In this document: piece after piece, positions 32,597 to 44,887 of the stretch | Layout: each line of letters opens with the position of its first letter | Position numbering within the stretch: the stretch's first letter is position 1 | Source: Gongronella butleri | Taxonomy: Eukaryota > Mucoromycota > Mucoromycetes > Mucorales > Cunninghamellaceae | DNA: 64,000 nt | Reading direction: 5' to 3' | Assembly: GCA_025201375.1 (NCBI GenBank) | Contig: JAIWZP010000020.1 | Location: 186,001-250,000 of the forward strand | Notes under the pieces: model-generated | What the model was told of the DNA's origin: nothing | What the model saw: the letters and a program-made list of their open reading frames with translations, nothing else | Database searches by the model: none | Position numbers and translations under genes: made by a program

Positions 32597-34828
32597 CTAC
32601 TCATTGGAAGAATTTTTGAGTGCGTACGTCATGAACTTGCTCAATGTCCAATTTTTTTGTTTTCTCTCGTTGTCCAATCTTGCAGCAATGTCATATACCG
32701 ACACACCATCAGATGCTGCCAGGCGCTCAATTTGGCTGATCACTCGCTGGCGGCGAGAATAGAATTGTCGCTCTGTATACAATAAAATAAAAAAAATATC
32801 ATAAATCAACAATATTCTTGTCACAGAATTCAGCACGTTTTACCTTTATGATCACTCCTCCAAGAGGAACCAAACTCGGCATTCAAACTAACCACGGATG
32901 GCTTGCTTGGCGGAAGTCCATCAAACCATTCCTTCACCAGATCGGCCAAGCTTTGCACATTTCTATCAAGGCGATAGGTAGATGTTGTGGCTGCATGGTC
33001 TTGGCCATTGTTGTTGCTTGGAGCACCTGCATTGGGAACCATTGTTGCGCTGTGAGGATTCACAAAGTACGCGCAGGCTAATTTCAGGTGTTCCAGGTGA
33101 TTTTTGACAACACCGACATCTTGCTGAACACTGGCGATCTGAGCAGAATCAGCACTCGTTGTCGCTTGCTGCTGAGATATCATGCTCCTAATAATCGCTT
33201 GGTTGCTGTCGATTTTGTTGCTCAAGTTCTGCAATTGCTCGCTGACCACGGGCAAGGCTCGGCGAACAAGAAGGTCTTGAGGTTCTTCCGCTGTGTTGAT
33301 GGCAGAAAGCAATTGTTGCTCAAATGTGATGAATTCAGGGTCGCTGAAAACATCGTGCCAAAACAAGGGATGGTCAGGGTGGTCAACGCGGTGCAGCACG
33401 GAATCTTGCAGAAACACGCGGCGCATTGTCGCCAGAAGGTTGAGAAACGCTTCCGCGCAAATGGAATATTCTGTTCCATCGAGTTTGCGCGTGACCTTGT
33501 TGAGCCATTCTTCAACTTGCGGAAAGATTTTCTTTTGCAGCGACTCGGGGGGGTCCAAATTTGCTCGGGGCAGCCAGTAAAATCCCTTTTCCGAGGAAAA
33601 ACCATTGATGATGCGAATGGATTTGCGAGGGAGAGCAAGCAGGTAGCACTTTTCCATGCTTCCAGTTTCCCAACGACCGTGGCGGCGCAGGTCTTCTTCC
33701 GTCGCACCATCGATTTCCGCCAATTGGGCACCACTTCCACGGCCAGAATGTGTTTTCTTGGAAATGCGAATGTTCAAGGCCTCAAACACGCGATTCACAG
33801 CCCTAAGCTGCGTTCGATAGGTCATTGCATTTTCCGGGTGGCCATTCTTGAATGCCTTGACATCGAACCAAGTCGCGTTCTTCTCAAAATTTGGAAATTC
33901 TTCGCCTGAGATGTGCCATCGATAAAAAAAGTACTGTGCAAGGGCACCAAACGCACACACACGGTGGTCCTTGTGTCGGATGGCGCCACCGAACTCAACC
34001 TTGCCGAACTTGTTAGTTTTTCCATGGTCGAGACGAACCACCAACGCAGGACATTCGCTGAATCCTTCATCAGGGAAGACCACCTTGCAAAGATCCGCCA
34101 AATCAATGTCGCGCGAGCTTTCGCTTCGCAACAGCATCATATGCTGGAGCAGAAACCAAGCACGATCCCTGAGAGAGATCTCTTTTTTTTGGCCAAACAA
34201 GAACATCGAGACTTGCACAAGCTGTTCAGCAGAGTAGCCGTCTTGGGCAGAATGCGCACCACGATCCACATACTCTTCTCGCTTGCGTTTGTGCTCCGCA
34301 ATGCGCTTGTTCTTCAACCAGGCTTGCAATGCCGTGCCTCGAATCTTCCCAGGTTCAGCGATTCTGTCAATGACTTGCGTGGAATGCAAATCAATCAGCG
34401 CCTTCACCTCCATTGAATACGATTCGAAGGATAAATCGCAAGGCATGCCATCTTCGCGTTTTTTGTGTTGGTGGCCACGGCGAGACACGACATCCTCCAG
34501 ATACACCAAGATCTTTTCCTCCGTGACTGCTGGACCATCAACATATTGTCTTTCGGCACAGAATTTCTATACAAAACATTCAATTAGGCCTCAAATACGC
34601 TCTTTTACTGCAATTGTCCTCGCTGCGCAGCTATTCATGGCTTACACTGAATTTCTCTTGTCTTGTTTTATAGCTAGCATGCGTGTTTGCTGGTCTCACT
34701 TCTTGGGTGAAAGTATTCATTGTCTGGCGCACAACTTCTTTGCCACGCTCCGTGTTTCTATCATGAGCAGCAGATGTGCTGCTGCTAGCAATCACACGTG
34801 ATGCAGATCGATTTCGTGTAGGGGGCAT
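32597..34828 (-). mobile_element. Crypton DNA transposon (coding core; ends not resolved)
   Basis: The coding part of a Crypton, a DNA transposon moved by a tyrosine recombinase through a circular intermediate. Cryptons lack long terminal repeats, so the ends cannot be read off one copy; a few-base direct repeat would be expected at each side. The element sits between the minisatellite and a GTGACA-rich spacer. Confidence 0.7.
32597..34828 (-). CDS. Crypton tyrosine recombinase with GCR1_C DNA-binding domain
   Basis: Three exons from 34828 down (34828-34646, 34566-32844, 32772-32597) give 693 uninterrupted residues. Residues 1-60 are basic and Ser-rich. An N-terminal SAM-like region follows (KFCAERQYVDGPAVTEEKIL). 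The catalytic region has LLRSESSRDIDLADL (first Arg), RLDHGKTNKFGK (beta-hairpin Lys) and RRHGRWETGSMEKCYL (Arg and the Tyr nucleophile), the layout of the DUF3504/Crypton recombinases. A coiled coil (QLQNLSNKIDSNQAIIRSM) leads to a C-terminal GCR1_C-type domain (LADLVKEWFDGLPP, then ERQFYSRRQRVISQIERL). Both introns are canonical. An upstream in-frame ATG exists but lies behind a TTTGCAG acceptor. No stop or frameshift is seen, so it could be active. Confidence 0.88.
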
Positions 34829-36204
34829 AATAAAGAGGATTTTCTGCAAACAAAAAAAAGGCAAAGGGTGGAATTGATCCCCTTTTTACCCCCTTTTTTA
34901 TATCATCGTTTTAGATCCCCGCAGCAACATGCAGCCAAAAAAGGTATTTGCCATCGGTGACATTCAGTGACAGACAGGCCGGTGACACATTTGTCACTGA
35001 GCTTAAACTTTTGGCACATACCTTCACTGTATGACCTTTCCCCCTCTTTCCCCCCTGCCACTGCTCTCTCACATCATAAAAATAGTTTTTCTCCTCCCCC
35101 TTCCCCTTCCCCCTATCCCCTTGTTGACCCCCTCCCACAAAATAGTTTTCCTCCTCTTCATCTCCCCATAACAAAAAAATAAATACACATGGCATCATAA
35201 AATCGGCAATGATACACCGTATCATCGTGTGTAAAACGTCGAGGTTTCAAATGAATGATCAGGCTCGGGATCGACCAAGAAGACGGCGAGATAAATGCTA
35301 AAAAAAAAAATTGCAAATATGAGGTTTTTGGCATTTTCGAGCCTGAAAAAAATCAGGCGTGCCTGTCTTGAACATTGAACCAGAGTGAACATTGAACCAG
35401 AGTTTATGCCATGAAGCCTTTTTCATTCATGGCGGGCAAGTAGGCTGTAAAAAAAAAAATCTGGAAGCACAGCAGGCCCGCAAAGTCTGAAAACCGCGCT
35501 CTTCGATTTTTAAAATGTAAATGTGCACGTTTTTGTGTGGTGTATGGTATGATACTGTAATATAATTTGAAAACTCTTGTGCACCACAATGTACGGTGAA
35601 ATTTGCCCCATCCCTCCTCGTCCCAACTCCATCCGCATCAAAAATGTCACAAATAGCCAATGTGCTCAAGGCATACCTACCATATTAAATGTCTTAAAAC
35701 CGCTTTTTTTTTTTTTTTTTTTTACGAAACGGGCCCTTTTTCAGTTGATTATGGGATAACAGCAGCAACCTACAAATTTAATGTAAATGATATGCGTCGT
35801 TTTAAGGGAACAGATTTGGGCGAGTTGCTATGATACTGGGAAAGGTACGACAGGAATAAAAATTGCAAAAAAAAGATCTGAAAATTGCTACGTATTTCTG
35901 CAAATAATAGTTCGTTGCTAACACTGTAGCGGCACGTTGCAAACGACAAGGACGTGGCCTTCAATAAGATATTTCAGATGAACCAAATTTCACCCCAGTT
36001 GTTTGCGGTAGAAAAGATCAAAATGAAAAAAATGAAACAGATCCTTCGTGACGTGATTTTTTAATGGAAGGGGGGTAACGATGAAATGCAAACTATGAAC
36101 AAACAGAGCAAACAAAATGAAAAAAAACAACAATTGAAAAAAAAAATGCAGAGAAAAAAAGGGATCAAGGTAAAAGTCAGTGACAGAAATGAAAAAGACG
36201 TGAG
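34829..36204. other. spacer with pyrimidine block and repeat B
   Basis: 1.4 kb without genes: GTGACA words (34960-35000), a C/T-rich block (35036-35165) containing two AAAATAGTTTTxCTCCTCC units, repeat B copy 2, a poly-T (35703-35723), and an A-rich 3' flank for TGS1. Confidence 0.55.
35311..35470. repeat. dispersed repeat B, copy 2
   Basis: Direct counterpart of 7373-7520 (GAGGTTTTTGGCATTTT, CTGTCTTGA, GCGGGCAAGTAGGCTGTAAA, TCTGGAAGC). It contains an extra 17-bp tandem duplication, GAACATTGAACCAGAGT twice, absent from copy 1. Confidence 0.6.
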
Positions 36205-37680
<1,476 letters not shown>

Positions 37681-37978
37681 GAAAAAAGAGTGAAAGAGAA
37701 AGTGGGGGGAAAAAAGGCACAAAAAACAAGCCATTCATCTCCCGCTCGCATCCAAAAAAAAAAAAAAAAAGCGCAACTGGGTTCCCGTGGCTGCGGACGG
37801 CGAGCATGGCGAACAACAAGCGCAATTTTGATATCAAATTCAACTTACCACATCTGCATCCAAGAGAGACAAGGATAGGCTCAAATGAAAATCTGGCTCA
37901 TTCTCTTTTATGATGGCTTGTAGGGGACAGCAGCAACATAAAAGATTTCATTCGTAGGGGGTGCAGGCAGGTGTTTTT

Positions 37979-38632
37979 TTATTTCGTTTGGACGTTCTGA
38001 TAAATGTAGACCACCGTCAATGACTCGATCAAGATAAGACAAATGGCAAAAGAAATGTCAAGCAATAGCGAGAACGTTTTTAATTCGTAACTTCGGGCCT
38101 GTCTCGCCATGCTGGTGATGTCCGGTAAATTGTCGGTTGAATCAACACACCAGAGATAGTGATCTTCGAAATAATAATCATAAATAGGCTCTCGTTGCTG
38201 AGGCTTAATAAGTGCTTGCGCTTGGAATATAAAAAGCGCATCGACGCCATACGACGCGACATAAAATATCAAACAGAGAATAAGCAACCCGAGCTGAAAA
38301 TAGCAGCACAGTTGCATGATCGGCCTTCGGTCATCAAATACTTGGAACAAAAAGGCGAAAATGCCTAGATGCGCAATTACATAAGCCGAAAACGTCAAAA
38401 GCGCGTTACGGCGATCCGAGGACATGACGTAGACATGATCAATCGATGTATGCTCTCTAACAGAGCGAGTGCGATCATCAGGGGGTGCGTACACTCTATC
38501 CTTGTTCGCTGGAATTTCAAAAGTATATAATGTACTCTTGATTAGGCCACCAAAGAGTGACATGGGCCTCGACACGGTGAATTCCAGGTATGGGTTGACG
38601 CAATCCAGCTTTTTTAAAAAGACAATTTTCAT
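37979..38632 (-). CDS. unknown multi-pass membrane protein
   Basis: A single-exon ORF of 217 residues from ATG at 38632. Three hydrophobic segments are clear: ALLTFSAYVIAHLGIFAFLF, then MQLCCYFQLGLLILCLIFYV, and near the end LLDISFAICLILIESLTVVY. Between the second and third is a ~65-residue polar stretch with PIYDYYFEDHYLWCVDST. The N-terminal ~75 residues are soluble. I do not recognise a family. Lack of introns and a codon use richer in A/T third positions than its neighbours make it stand out; it might be young, lineage-specific or acquired. The long open frame with membrane periodicity supports it being real. Confidence 0.6.
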   Translation of the reverse strand: MKIVFLKKLDCVNPYLEFTVSRPMSLFGGLIKSTLYTFEIPANKDRVYAPPDDRTRSVREHTSIDHVYVMSSDRRNALLTFSAYVIAHLGIFAFLFQVFDDRRPIMQLCCYFQLGLLILCLIFYVASYGVDALFIFQAQALIKPQQREPIYDYYFEDHYLWCVDSTDNLPDITSMARQARSYELKTFSLLLDISFAICLILIESLTVVYIYQNVQTK

Positions 38633-39837
38633 TTTGATAGCGAAAAACAAGAAAGAAAGTGAAAAAACAAACGGAAGAGATGACCATCCCCAGCCCTACT
38701 TGTTGGTGTTCCATAGCACAAGAGCCTGTTTATTTTTACTGGTCTTTTAGAGTTCCCCTGCCACTATTCATGTGTATCAACTCCATCGACGGCCATCTGT
38801 TGTCTCCAAATCGCATAAGAGTCTTAATAAATTGAAAAAAAAAGTACAAAAAATTCGCCCGTCAGCCTTGCTTGGCTTTTTACAGGGCACTCCTTTTTGA
38901 TCATGGATTTCTTTGTCCGGATCATGGATTTCCGTGGTTTTCTGTGATTCCTGTGACTTTTTTTTTCATCTCGAATGGTGTGTGTCACCGAGCAAGACAA
39001 TGACGCATACGCGTGACCTCATCATATTGCCTTTTAGTGTCTCTTTTTGGGCTGGGCAAGTAGAATGGGCTCATTTTGTTTGCATGAAGCTATCCATTGG
39101 ATCCAAAATGGGCCATTGGAAGCCCAAGATGGCCGTGCGGTTGGGCCGTGAGCATCGCTTGACGCATTGGTTCATTGCGTCGACATGACGTGTGTCTTGG
39201 TTGGGCCAAACAAACAAAAACAAAAAAAAAGAGCTCCAATTGCATGACGACGTCAAAAACAGGGTCCCCCATTTCACGGCTTGTCTGATGACACAGCCAC
39301 CCAGACACAGGAGTGACCCTAACCTTTTTTGACACGCACGCGTGATTGCATGATTGACAAGAAGAGGGAGCTCAGCCAAGTTGTCGTAATCAAAAAAAAA
39401 GGGGGGGAGGGACGGCACGCAGGGAGGAGGCGCCTTGCAACCATGCCAATTCAGGTAGCTGGACGGCAGGTTTTTTTTTTTATTTTATTTTTCCCCTCTC
39501 CAGGCGACATTCCTCATCACCGCACGCAAAAAAGAAAAAATATGAAAAAAAAACCTCCGTGATCACCGACAATATGAGGATTTGGGGAAAAAGGGAAAGG
39601 GGGGGAGAGAGAGCACAAGGACATAAAAGAGGTGCGCGCACCAAGAATTTTTTGAATGAATTGGTTCTTCAGGGCCAATCATCAGGGCCAATCATGAAGT
39701 TTTTGACTGGGTTCTTGAACAGAAAAAAAAAAAGTGCATGACAGCCCTTTTTTGACGCCTCCCCTTTTCTTTTTTTTTTTTTCTTGGTTCTTTTTTGGTT
39801 CTTTGTTTCTCCCGATTTTTCTTTCCTCTCCAATTCG
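38633..39837. other. intergenic spacer / F-box gene leader
   Basis: 1.2 kb between divergent genes. Small features only: a 13-bp tandem CAGGGCCAATCAT (about 39672-39698) and a T/C-rich leader before 39838. Short ORFs show no coding pattern. Confidence 0.5.
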
Positions 39838-41346
39838 ATGAGTGACGACAAAAAAAGATGGAACGAGGCTTCAATGGCAAGAGCGCATCTAGCCGTGCAA
39901 TTGCCAGAGATTGTGAGCCACATCCTTTGGTTCCTGGCACCGTATGCTGAATGTGAGCAGCAACAGCAGCAACAGCAACAACAGCAGCAGCCATCATCAT
40001 CACCATCATCACAGCAAGCATCATCGTCGTCGTCGTCGCTGTACATCAGTCGACATGATAAACAGGCATTGTTGCCATGCCTGACGGTGGATCGTCTCTG
40101 GTATATGTGTGGAGCGCGGCATCTGTGGCGGCACGTTTTGTTTGAGGACACGTCGGGCGGAGCGGCGGCGTTCCAGCAGTTTGCAAAGGGTCTTTGTGCC
40201 TCGGTCGGCGGACCACATGCGGCCGCGCAGCCATTGTCGCCGTCGTTGTCGTCAACGATCCTCTCATCGTTGTCAGTGTCGACGGTCGTATCACCGGGAG
40301 CATCACATGGTCATGCGGCGGCAGGGATGACCACCCAACAGCAACAGATAGCAAATGAAAAACCGAAAAACATGAAATCCTCGCCATTGAGTGGATTAAA
40401 CGACGCGCTGGACGAGGATGACGACTTGGCCGAGGCAAGCAGCCATAGCAGCATGCTTTTGCGGCGGACAATGATGCACATGCAGCCACGGCAATCCATG
40501 TCGTGCTCAACACCGACAACAACCAACAAAAAAAAAACAACATTGCCCATGGACGAGGACGAGCCATTGACGGCCGAGGATCCCAAGCAGCGGTTTTCGA
40601 CGATTCTGTATCAACGTAGTGTCCGGTCGGTGACGGTCAAGCGGATCAAGGACAAGGCGATCAATGCGGATTTGGAGGCGGTGGCGGCAAGCGCATCACA
40701 CCTCCAAAAGCTGGATATTTATATTTGTGACGCGGTGCACAATCGCGCGCTTATGGCGTTTTTCCACACGGGGAATCAATTGACATACGTGTCGCTGGCC
40801 GGCTGTTATCTCGTGTCTGACGAAGCCATTGTCACGCTCGCGCATCACGCGCCGCAGCTCAAGCACTTGGATTTGCGCGCATGCGGCCAGGTGTCTGATC
40901 TCGGGCTGTCGGCCATCGCCTACCACTGTCCACGGCTTACCCATTTAAACGTGGGCCGCATCCGCGAACGCGAGCGCATCACAAACACGTCCATCAGCCT
41001 CATTGCTCAGCACACGCAGGTCACCGTGCTCGGGCTCGCGGGCTGCGCCATTGACGACGACGCCATGCTGCACGTGGCGCGCCACCGCGGACACGCCCTT
41101 GAGCGCGTCTCGGTCAACAATTGCCGACGATTGACAAATCGCACGCTCGATGCCCTCGTCACACAATGCCCGCGCCTCACCGTCTTTGAAATGAAGGATT
41201 GCACAAACATTGACCATTGGTTCCAATTGCAGAGTCTCTTGAAACGCAATGTCCTGCTCACCCTTAGCGAGAGGCAAAACAAGGAATGCCATGCCTGGGC
41301 ACAGCGCCATGGCATCCAAATGAAGGTCTTGTCGCCTGTCAAGTAA
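39838..41346 (+). CDS. F-box/leucine-rich-repeat protein (Amn1-like)
   Basis: Intronless, 502 residues. An F-box-like start (VQLPEIVSHILWFLAP) and the matching WYMCGARHLWRHVLFED are split by Gln and Ser tracts. A long low-complexity middle (Ser, Gln, Asp) follows, then cysteine-containing LRRs from about residue 265: LTYVSLAGCYLVSDEAIVTL, LKHLDLRACGQVSDLGLSAI, VTVLGLAGCAIDDDAMLHVA, and RRLTNRTLDALVTQCP. This AMN1-type LRR array is found in SCF ubiquitin-ligase substrate receptors. The substrate is unknown. Amn1 in yeast antagonises mitotic exit, but such proteins are numerous in basal fungi, so orthology is not claimed. Confidence 0.8.
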   Translation: MSDDKKRWNEASMARAHLAVQLPEIVSHILWFLAPYAECEQQQQQQQQQQQPSSSPSSQQASSSSSSLYISRHDKQALLPCLTVDRLWYMCGARHLWRHVLFEDTSGGAAAFQQFAKGLCASVGGPHAAAQPLSPSLSSTILSSLSVSTVVSPGASHGHAAAGMTTQQQQIANEKPKNMKSSPLSGLNDALDEDDDLAEASSHSSMLLRRTMMHMQPRQSMSCSTPTTTNKKKTTLPMDEDEPLTAEDPKQRFSTILYQRSVRSVTVKRIKDKAINADLEAVAASASHLQKLDIYICDAVHNRALMAFFHTGNQLTYVSLAGCYLVSDEAIVTLAHHAPQLKHLDLRACGQVSDLGLSAIAYHCPRLTHLNVGRIRERERITNTSISLIAQHTQVTVLGLAGCAIDDDAMLHVARHRGHALERVSVNNCRRLTNRTLDALVTQCPRLTVFEMKDCTNIDHWFQLQSLLKRNVLLTLSERQNKECHAWAQRHGIQMKVLSPVK

Positions 41347-41618
41347 AATAGAGATTGGCATCATACTGTAGACTTTTTTTTTTCCTCCCCACCCCCCTTT
41401 TTTTTTGCGTGTGTCCATGGTCTCCCCCCCTATTTGCATGCCCATGGGGCCAATTGCTAAAAATCTAATACAAATTTTACAAATTTAAATCAACAATTCC
41501 TATTTTTTTTTCTTTTATTTCATTTTTTTTCTCTCTCTCTCTCTCAGCAAACATGTGTGTATACAAGGCGACCCTCCAATCAAAACAAAAAAAAAAAAGA
41601 GAGAGATAGACAAGAGGA

Positions 41619-42530
41619 CTAATCGCGCTTCAGGGGATAGTATTGGACCTCGACAGGCTGGTCCTTGCGGATGATGCAGATTTGCAGAGTGTCGCCCGTG
41701 TAAATGTCGCGTTCCGTGGCGGAAGTGAAAGCATCCTTGACGATCCTCAGGACCTCATCGAGCTCCAATGGCGCGTGCGACACGTTTTGCATGTTCTTTT
41801 TGTTCACCTGGTTGTCCAAGAAGGGCTGGATCAACGCCGACGCCGAGCCGCTGGCGCGCGCCAATTCACGTTCGTACGAACCGATGGCATCGTAACAGTA
41901 AACACCGCCCTCACCTAGAAAAGAGCCGTCGAATCCATAAGCCATTGTCACTTTTTGCGCGTGTTTCTTCCTTTTTTTTCCCTGTTTTTCGCGTTTCATA
42001 CCATTTTCGTCGACACCACCGAGAACGCAGAAGCTGTAGTAGGGGAAGAAGCGGCGCTGATATAATGTGATGGACAGCATCTGGGCAATGGCGTCGCTGG
42101 ACATGTTCTTGTCATGGTTGAACTTGTACCACTGTAAAAAAGGAAAACGTGAGCCCATGGACGCCCCCTTTTAACCACTTTTTGTTACCTTGAGACGCTG
42201 ATCCAACACCTTCTTGAGTGTAAGGCCGTCGGCGTGAAAGCCATTCATGGCAATGACCGATGTATCCGACAAGACGTACGCTTTGGGCGAAAAACGCGAA
42301 TTGATGCTGTATCCCGTGCTCTGTCGTGTGTCTGCAGCCACCACGCAAAAGTCCTTGCCGGCAATCGCCACGCTCGTGCTGAAAAAAAAAAGAGAGGGAT
42401 GGATGAGCACCACATATTGAAACATGAAAAAAAGGGGGGGCATTTACCCGCCATTATCGTCATAGGGCTCGAAGCGGTGCTCAATGGGCACATTGATACC
42501 GTCGTGTTGTGCTTCTGGGGCGTTGAGCAT
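41619..42530 (-). CDS. PRE7: 20S proteasome subunit beta-6 (PSMB1/Pre7)
   Basis: Non-catalytic beta subunit of the proteasome core. Four exons from 42530 down (42530-42448, 42378-42189, 42131-42002, 41914-41619) encode 232 residues. Diagnostic stretches: EHRFEPYDDNGG with TSVAIAGKDFCVVAADTRQS, GYSINSRFSPKAYVLSD, LYQRRFFPYYSFCVLGGVDE, YDAIGSYERELARASGSASA, FLDNQVNKKNMQNV and ATERDIYTGDTLQICIIRK. Order and length match Pre7/PSMB1 throughout, including a short pro-region before the conserved Gly-Thr. Tail ends PLKRD like the human protein. Very secure. Confidence 0.96.
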
Positions 42531-42950
42531 CGTGTGTATGGGTGGGTGGAAAAAAAAAGAGGAACAAGAAAAAGAAAAAAAAAAAGCGAGCAATGACGCG
42601 TACCGAGCCAAAAAATAAAAAAAAAGAGACGGTGACGAATCCTCCGCTGAAATCCAAAAAAAGCCGCCCAGCCGTCCAATGGGGCATTCCTTTTCCAACT
42701 CTCACAATGGGGGTCAAAAATGCAGAAAATAAAAAAAAGGGCGTATATTCAAAAACATGTACAATTGGGAGGAGAAAGACGTGCCATGAAAGTGGGTTCA
42801 ATGGCTTGAAACGAGGCAAAAAGCGAGAGTGGGAGGAGGGAACTATACACACAATGCGAGGATGACGATGAAAAAGGGTGTGTTTGGGGGGATGGGGAAG
42901 CCTTTGAAAAAAAAAAAATGAAAAAATAAAAAATAAAAAAAAAGAGGGAA

Positions 42951-43868
42951 TCAAGGCGATTGGGATGCAATGGTGTCTAGTTTCAATGGGCTTGGCTGTG
43001 CTGATCTGGACAGACGATGGACGCGCAGATGACGCCGCATGTTGCTTTGGACGCTGAAGCGGCGGCCACAGCCTTCCTCTGGACAAACAAAGGGTTTTTC
43101 GCCGGTATGCGAGTAGACGTGGATGCGCAGCGACGATGGGCGCGAGAAGCGTTTTTGGCAATAGGGGCACACATAGCGGCCATTCGTAGACAAGCCATTG
43201 GACGTGCCCGTGGACGACGATGGCGATGGCTGGTGCATGGGTGGCGTCGGCGATGGTTGGCGCGGCGGTGGCGGCTGCTGTGAGGCTGTGTTTGGCGCGT
43301 ACGCCTTTAGATTGTCGTCCATGGTGTCTCTCAACATGAAATCAGCGGTGTTGGCCGACACGGCACGCCGATGATGATGGTGCACGGCGCGCATCGTCGG
43401 ATTCGAAGGCGGCGCCACATTGGTCGTGGAAGAATACGACACGGATGGCATGGCCGACGACGGATATAAACGTGGCGGCGTTGTCGTCGTCGTTGTCGTC
43501 GATGACGAAGTGCGCTCGGCAAAGGACGGCGCCACGGGAAACTCGGAAACGGACCGTTGGTGCCGTCCACCAGAAGGCGACAAGGACGCACCAGAAGGCG
43601 ACGAAGACGACCCGGCCATCCAACTTGGCGTCACAGACAACAGCGCAGGATTGTTGATCACAGAAGGCTTCGCTTGCCCATCTTGGGGTCCATAAAGTGA
43701 CAACCGCTGGAGTTCCGAGGGCAGACTGCTCGTCTTTTTCTCTAAAAAGAAGAAAACGAAAAAAAAAAGCGTCAATATCGCCCCAATTCCTTTTCTTCTT
43801 CTTCTTATCTTACCGTCCTGACCCAGTAGGTGCTGAATAGAGGGTAAACTTGGCTTGTTCCCATGCAT
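42951..43868 (-). CDS. C2H2 zinc-finger transcription factor
   Basis: Exons 43868-43814 and 43741-42951 give 281 residues. Two adjacent C-terminal fingers are joined by the standard linker: YVCPYCQKRFSRPSSLRIH-x3-H, TGEKPF, then CPEEGCGRRFSVQSNMRRH-x3-H. This tandem pair is common in fungal regulators. The N-terminal 200 residues are Ser/Thr/Pro-rich and disordered, with a LPSIQHLLG motif at the start that recurs in fungal C2H2 factors. Target genes unknown. The gene is divergent from the Y/G/Q-rich gene at 44295, sharing a ~425-base promoter. Confidence 0.82.
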   Translation of the reverse strand: MHGNKPSLPSIQHLLGQDGKIRRRRKGIGAILTLFFFVFFFLEKKTSSLPSELQRLSLYGPQDGQAKPSVINNPALLSVTPSWMAGSSSSPSGASLSPSGGRHQRSVSEFPVAPSFAERTSSSTTTTTTTPPRLYPSSAMPSVSYSSTTNVAPPSNPTMRAVHHHHRRAVSANTADFMLRDTMDDNLKAYAPNTASQQPPPPRQPSPTPPMHQPSPSSSTGTSNGLSTNGRYVCPYCQKRFSRPSSLRIHVYSHTGEKPFVCPEEGCGRRFSVQSNMRRHLRVHRLSRSAQPSPLKLDTIASQSP

Positions 43869-44294
43869 ACCCTATAAAAAATAAAAAAACCACAAAAAAC
43901 GAAAAAGAAAAAGAACAAAGAGAAAGAAAAAAAAAGAGTGGGATCGGCATCTTTTTTTGATTCTTTCCATTCAACCTCATTGAAATTCCGCCCTGATTGG
44001 TGCTCCGCTCCTTTTTTTTTTTTCGGGCCCGCTGGTTCTGCCGCACGCGCACGCAACCCATTGTTGCCCTGTTGGCCACACGTCGCCAACCATCGGGTCA
44101 TGCGCGTCACGTGGAGCGCGTGTTTATATGTGCCTTGGGCTTTTTTTTATTTTTCACTCGATCACAGGGTGAAAAGAGGTTGCGCATCCCTCTCTCTCTC
44201 TCTCTCCTTTTTTCTTTTCTTGGCCCGCCTTTTTCCTTTTCCTCTCCTCCCCCTCGATTGACGCCGTTTTCCCTCATCTTTTTTAGCCGAATTT
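43869..44294. other. shared divergent promoter
   Basis: Between the C2H2 gene and the Y/G/Q-rich gene. It contains CT repeats (about 44191-44206) and a T/C leader ending TTTTTTAG just before the right-hand ATG, which could also be an intron acceptor in the 5' UTR. Confidence 0.45.
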
Positions 44295-44846
44295 ATGACG
44301 AATCATCATCATCATCACCATCATCAGGGGCAGCAGCAGCAGCAACAGCAGGCATATTACGCGGCGGGCGGGATGCAGCAGCAACAGCAGCCCTATGGCC
44401 ATGGTGCACATCATCAGCCGTATTTGTGGGGCGATTTGGCTGCTTTTGCAGGTTCCGAGGCGCTGCTGCAGCGGTACGAGAACCAGCACCACCTGCCGCA
44501 CCACACAATGCGTGATTTGGCATTGAGTGGTGCCGCCGCCTATGGGATGCATCAATTCCAAAAACACGACACAATGCGCCATTATCAACATGCACATCAA
44601 GGCATGGGCATGATGCCTGGCATGGGCATGGGCGGCTCACCCTATGGCGGTGCCTATTCATATTACCCTTCTTCGTACGGAGGAGGAGCCATGGGCGCCT
44701 ATGGATCGCCCTATGGAGGCGCCAATGCCATGTATTCACCGTATGGCGGCTATTACCAACAAAATCCTTATGCCAGCTATTATGGAGGCGGCGCCGCAGG
44801 CTCATATCCGTATTTCCAGCAGCAAAATGGCTCGTACTTTTATTAA
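44295..44846 (+). CDS. Tyr/Gly/Gln/His-rich low-complexity protein
   Basis: Intronless, 183 residues. It starts with a seven-His run followed by Gln tracts. A short ordered-looking segment follows (LWGDLAAFAGSEALLQRYEN, MRDLALSGAAAYGMHQF). The C-terminal half is of MGMGG, SPYGG and YYGGGAAG repeats, ending YFQQQNGSYFY. Composition is prion-like and similar to the Tyr-Gly segment of Pex13 nearby. Such proteins often form condensates, but the role here is unknown. AATAAA lies about 25 bases past the stop. Confidence 0.65.
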   Translation: MTNHHHHHHHQGQQQQQQQAYYAAGGMQQQQQPYGHGAHHQPYLWGDLAAFAGSEALLQRYENQHHLPHHTMRDLALSGAAAYGMHQFQKHDTMRHYQHAHQGMGMMPGMGMGGSPYGGAYSYYPSSYGGGAMGAYGSPYGGANAMYSPYGGYYQQNPYASYYGGGAAGSYPYFQQQNGSYFY

Positions 44847-44887
44847 CAGAGCAAAAGGGGCATGTGATTAAATAAAAACACAACCAT

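Noticed and set aside
32597..34828. Tyrosine recombinase as a sign of a phage, integron or bacterial island
   Set aside because: It has two spliceosomal introns and a fungal GCR1_C-type tail, which is the Crypton architecture.
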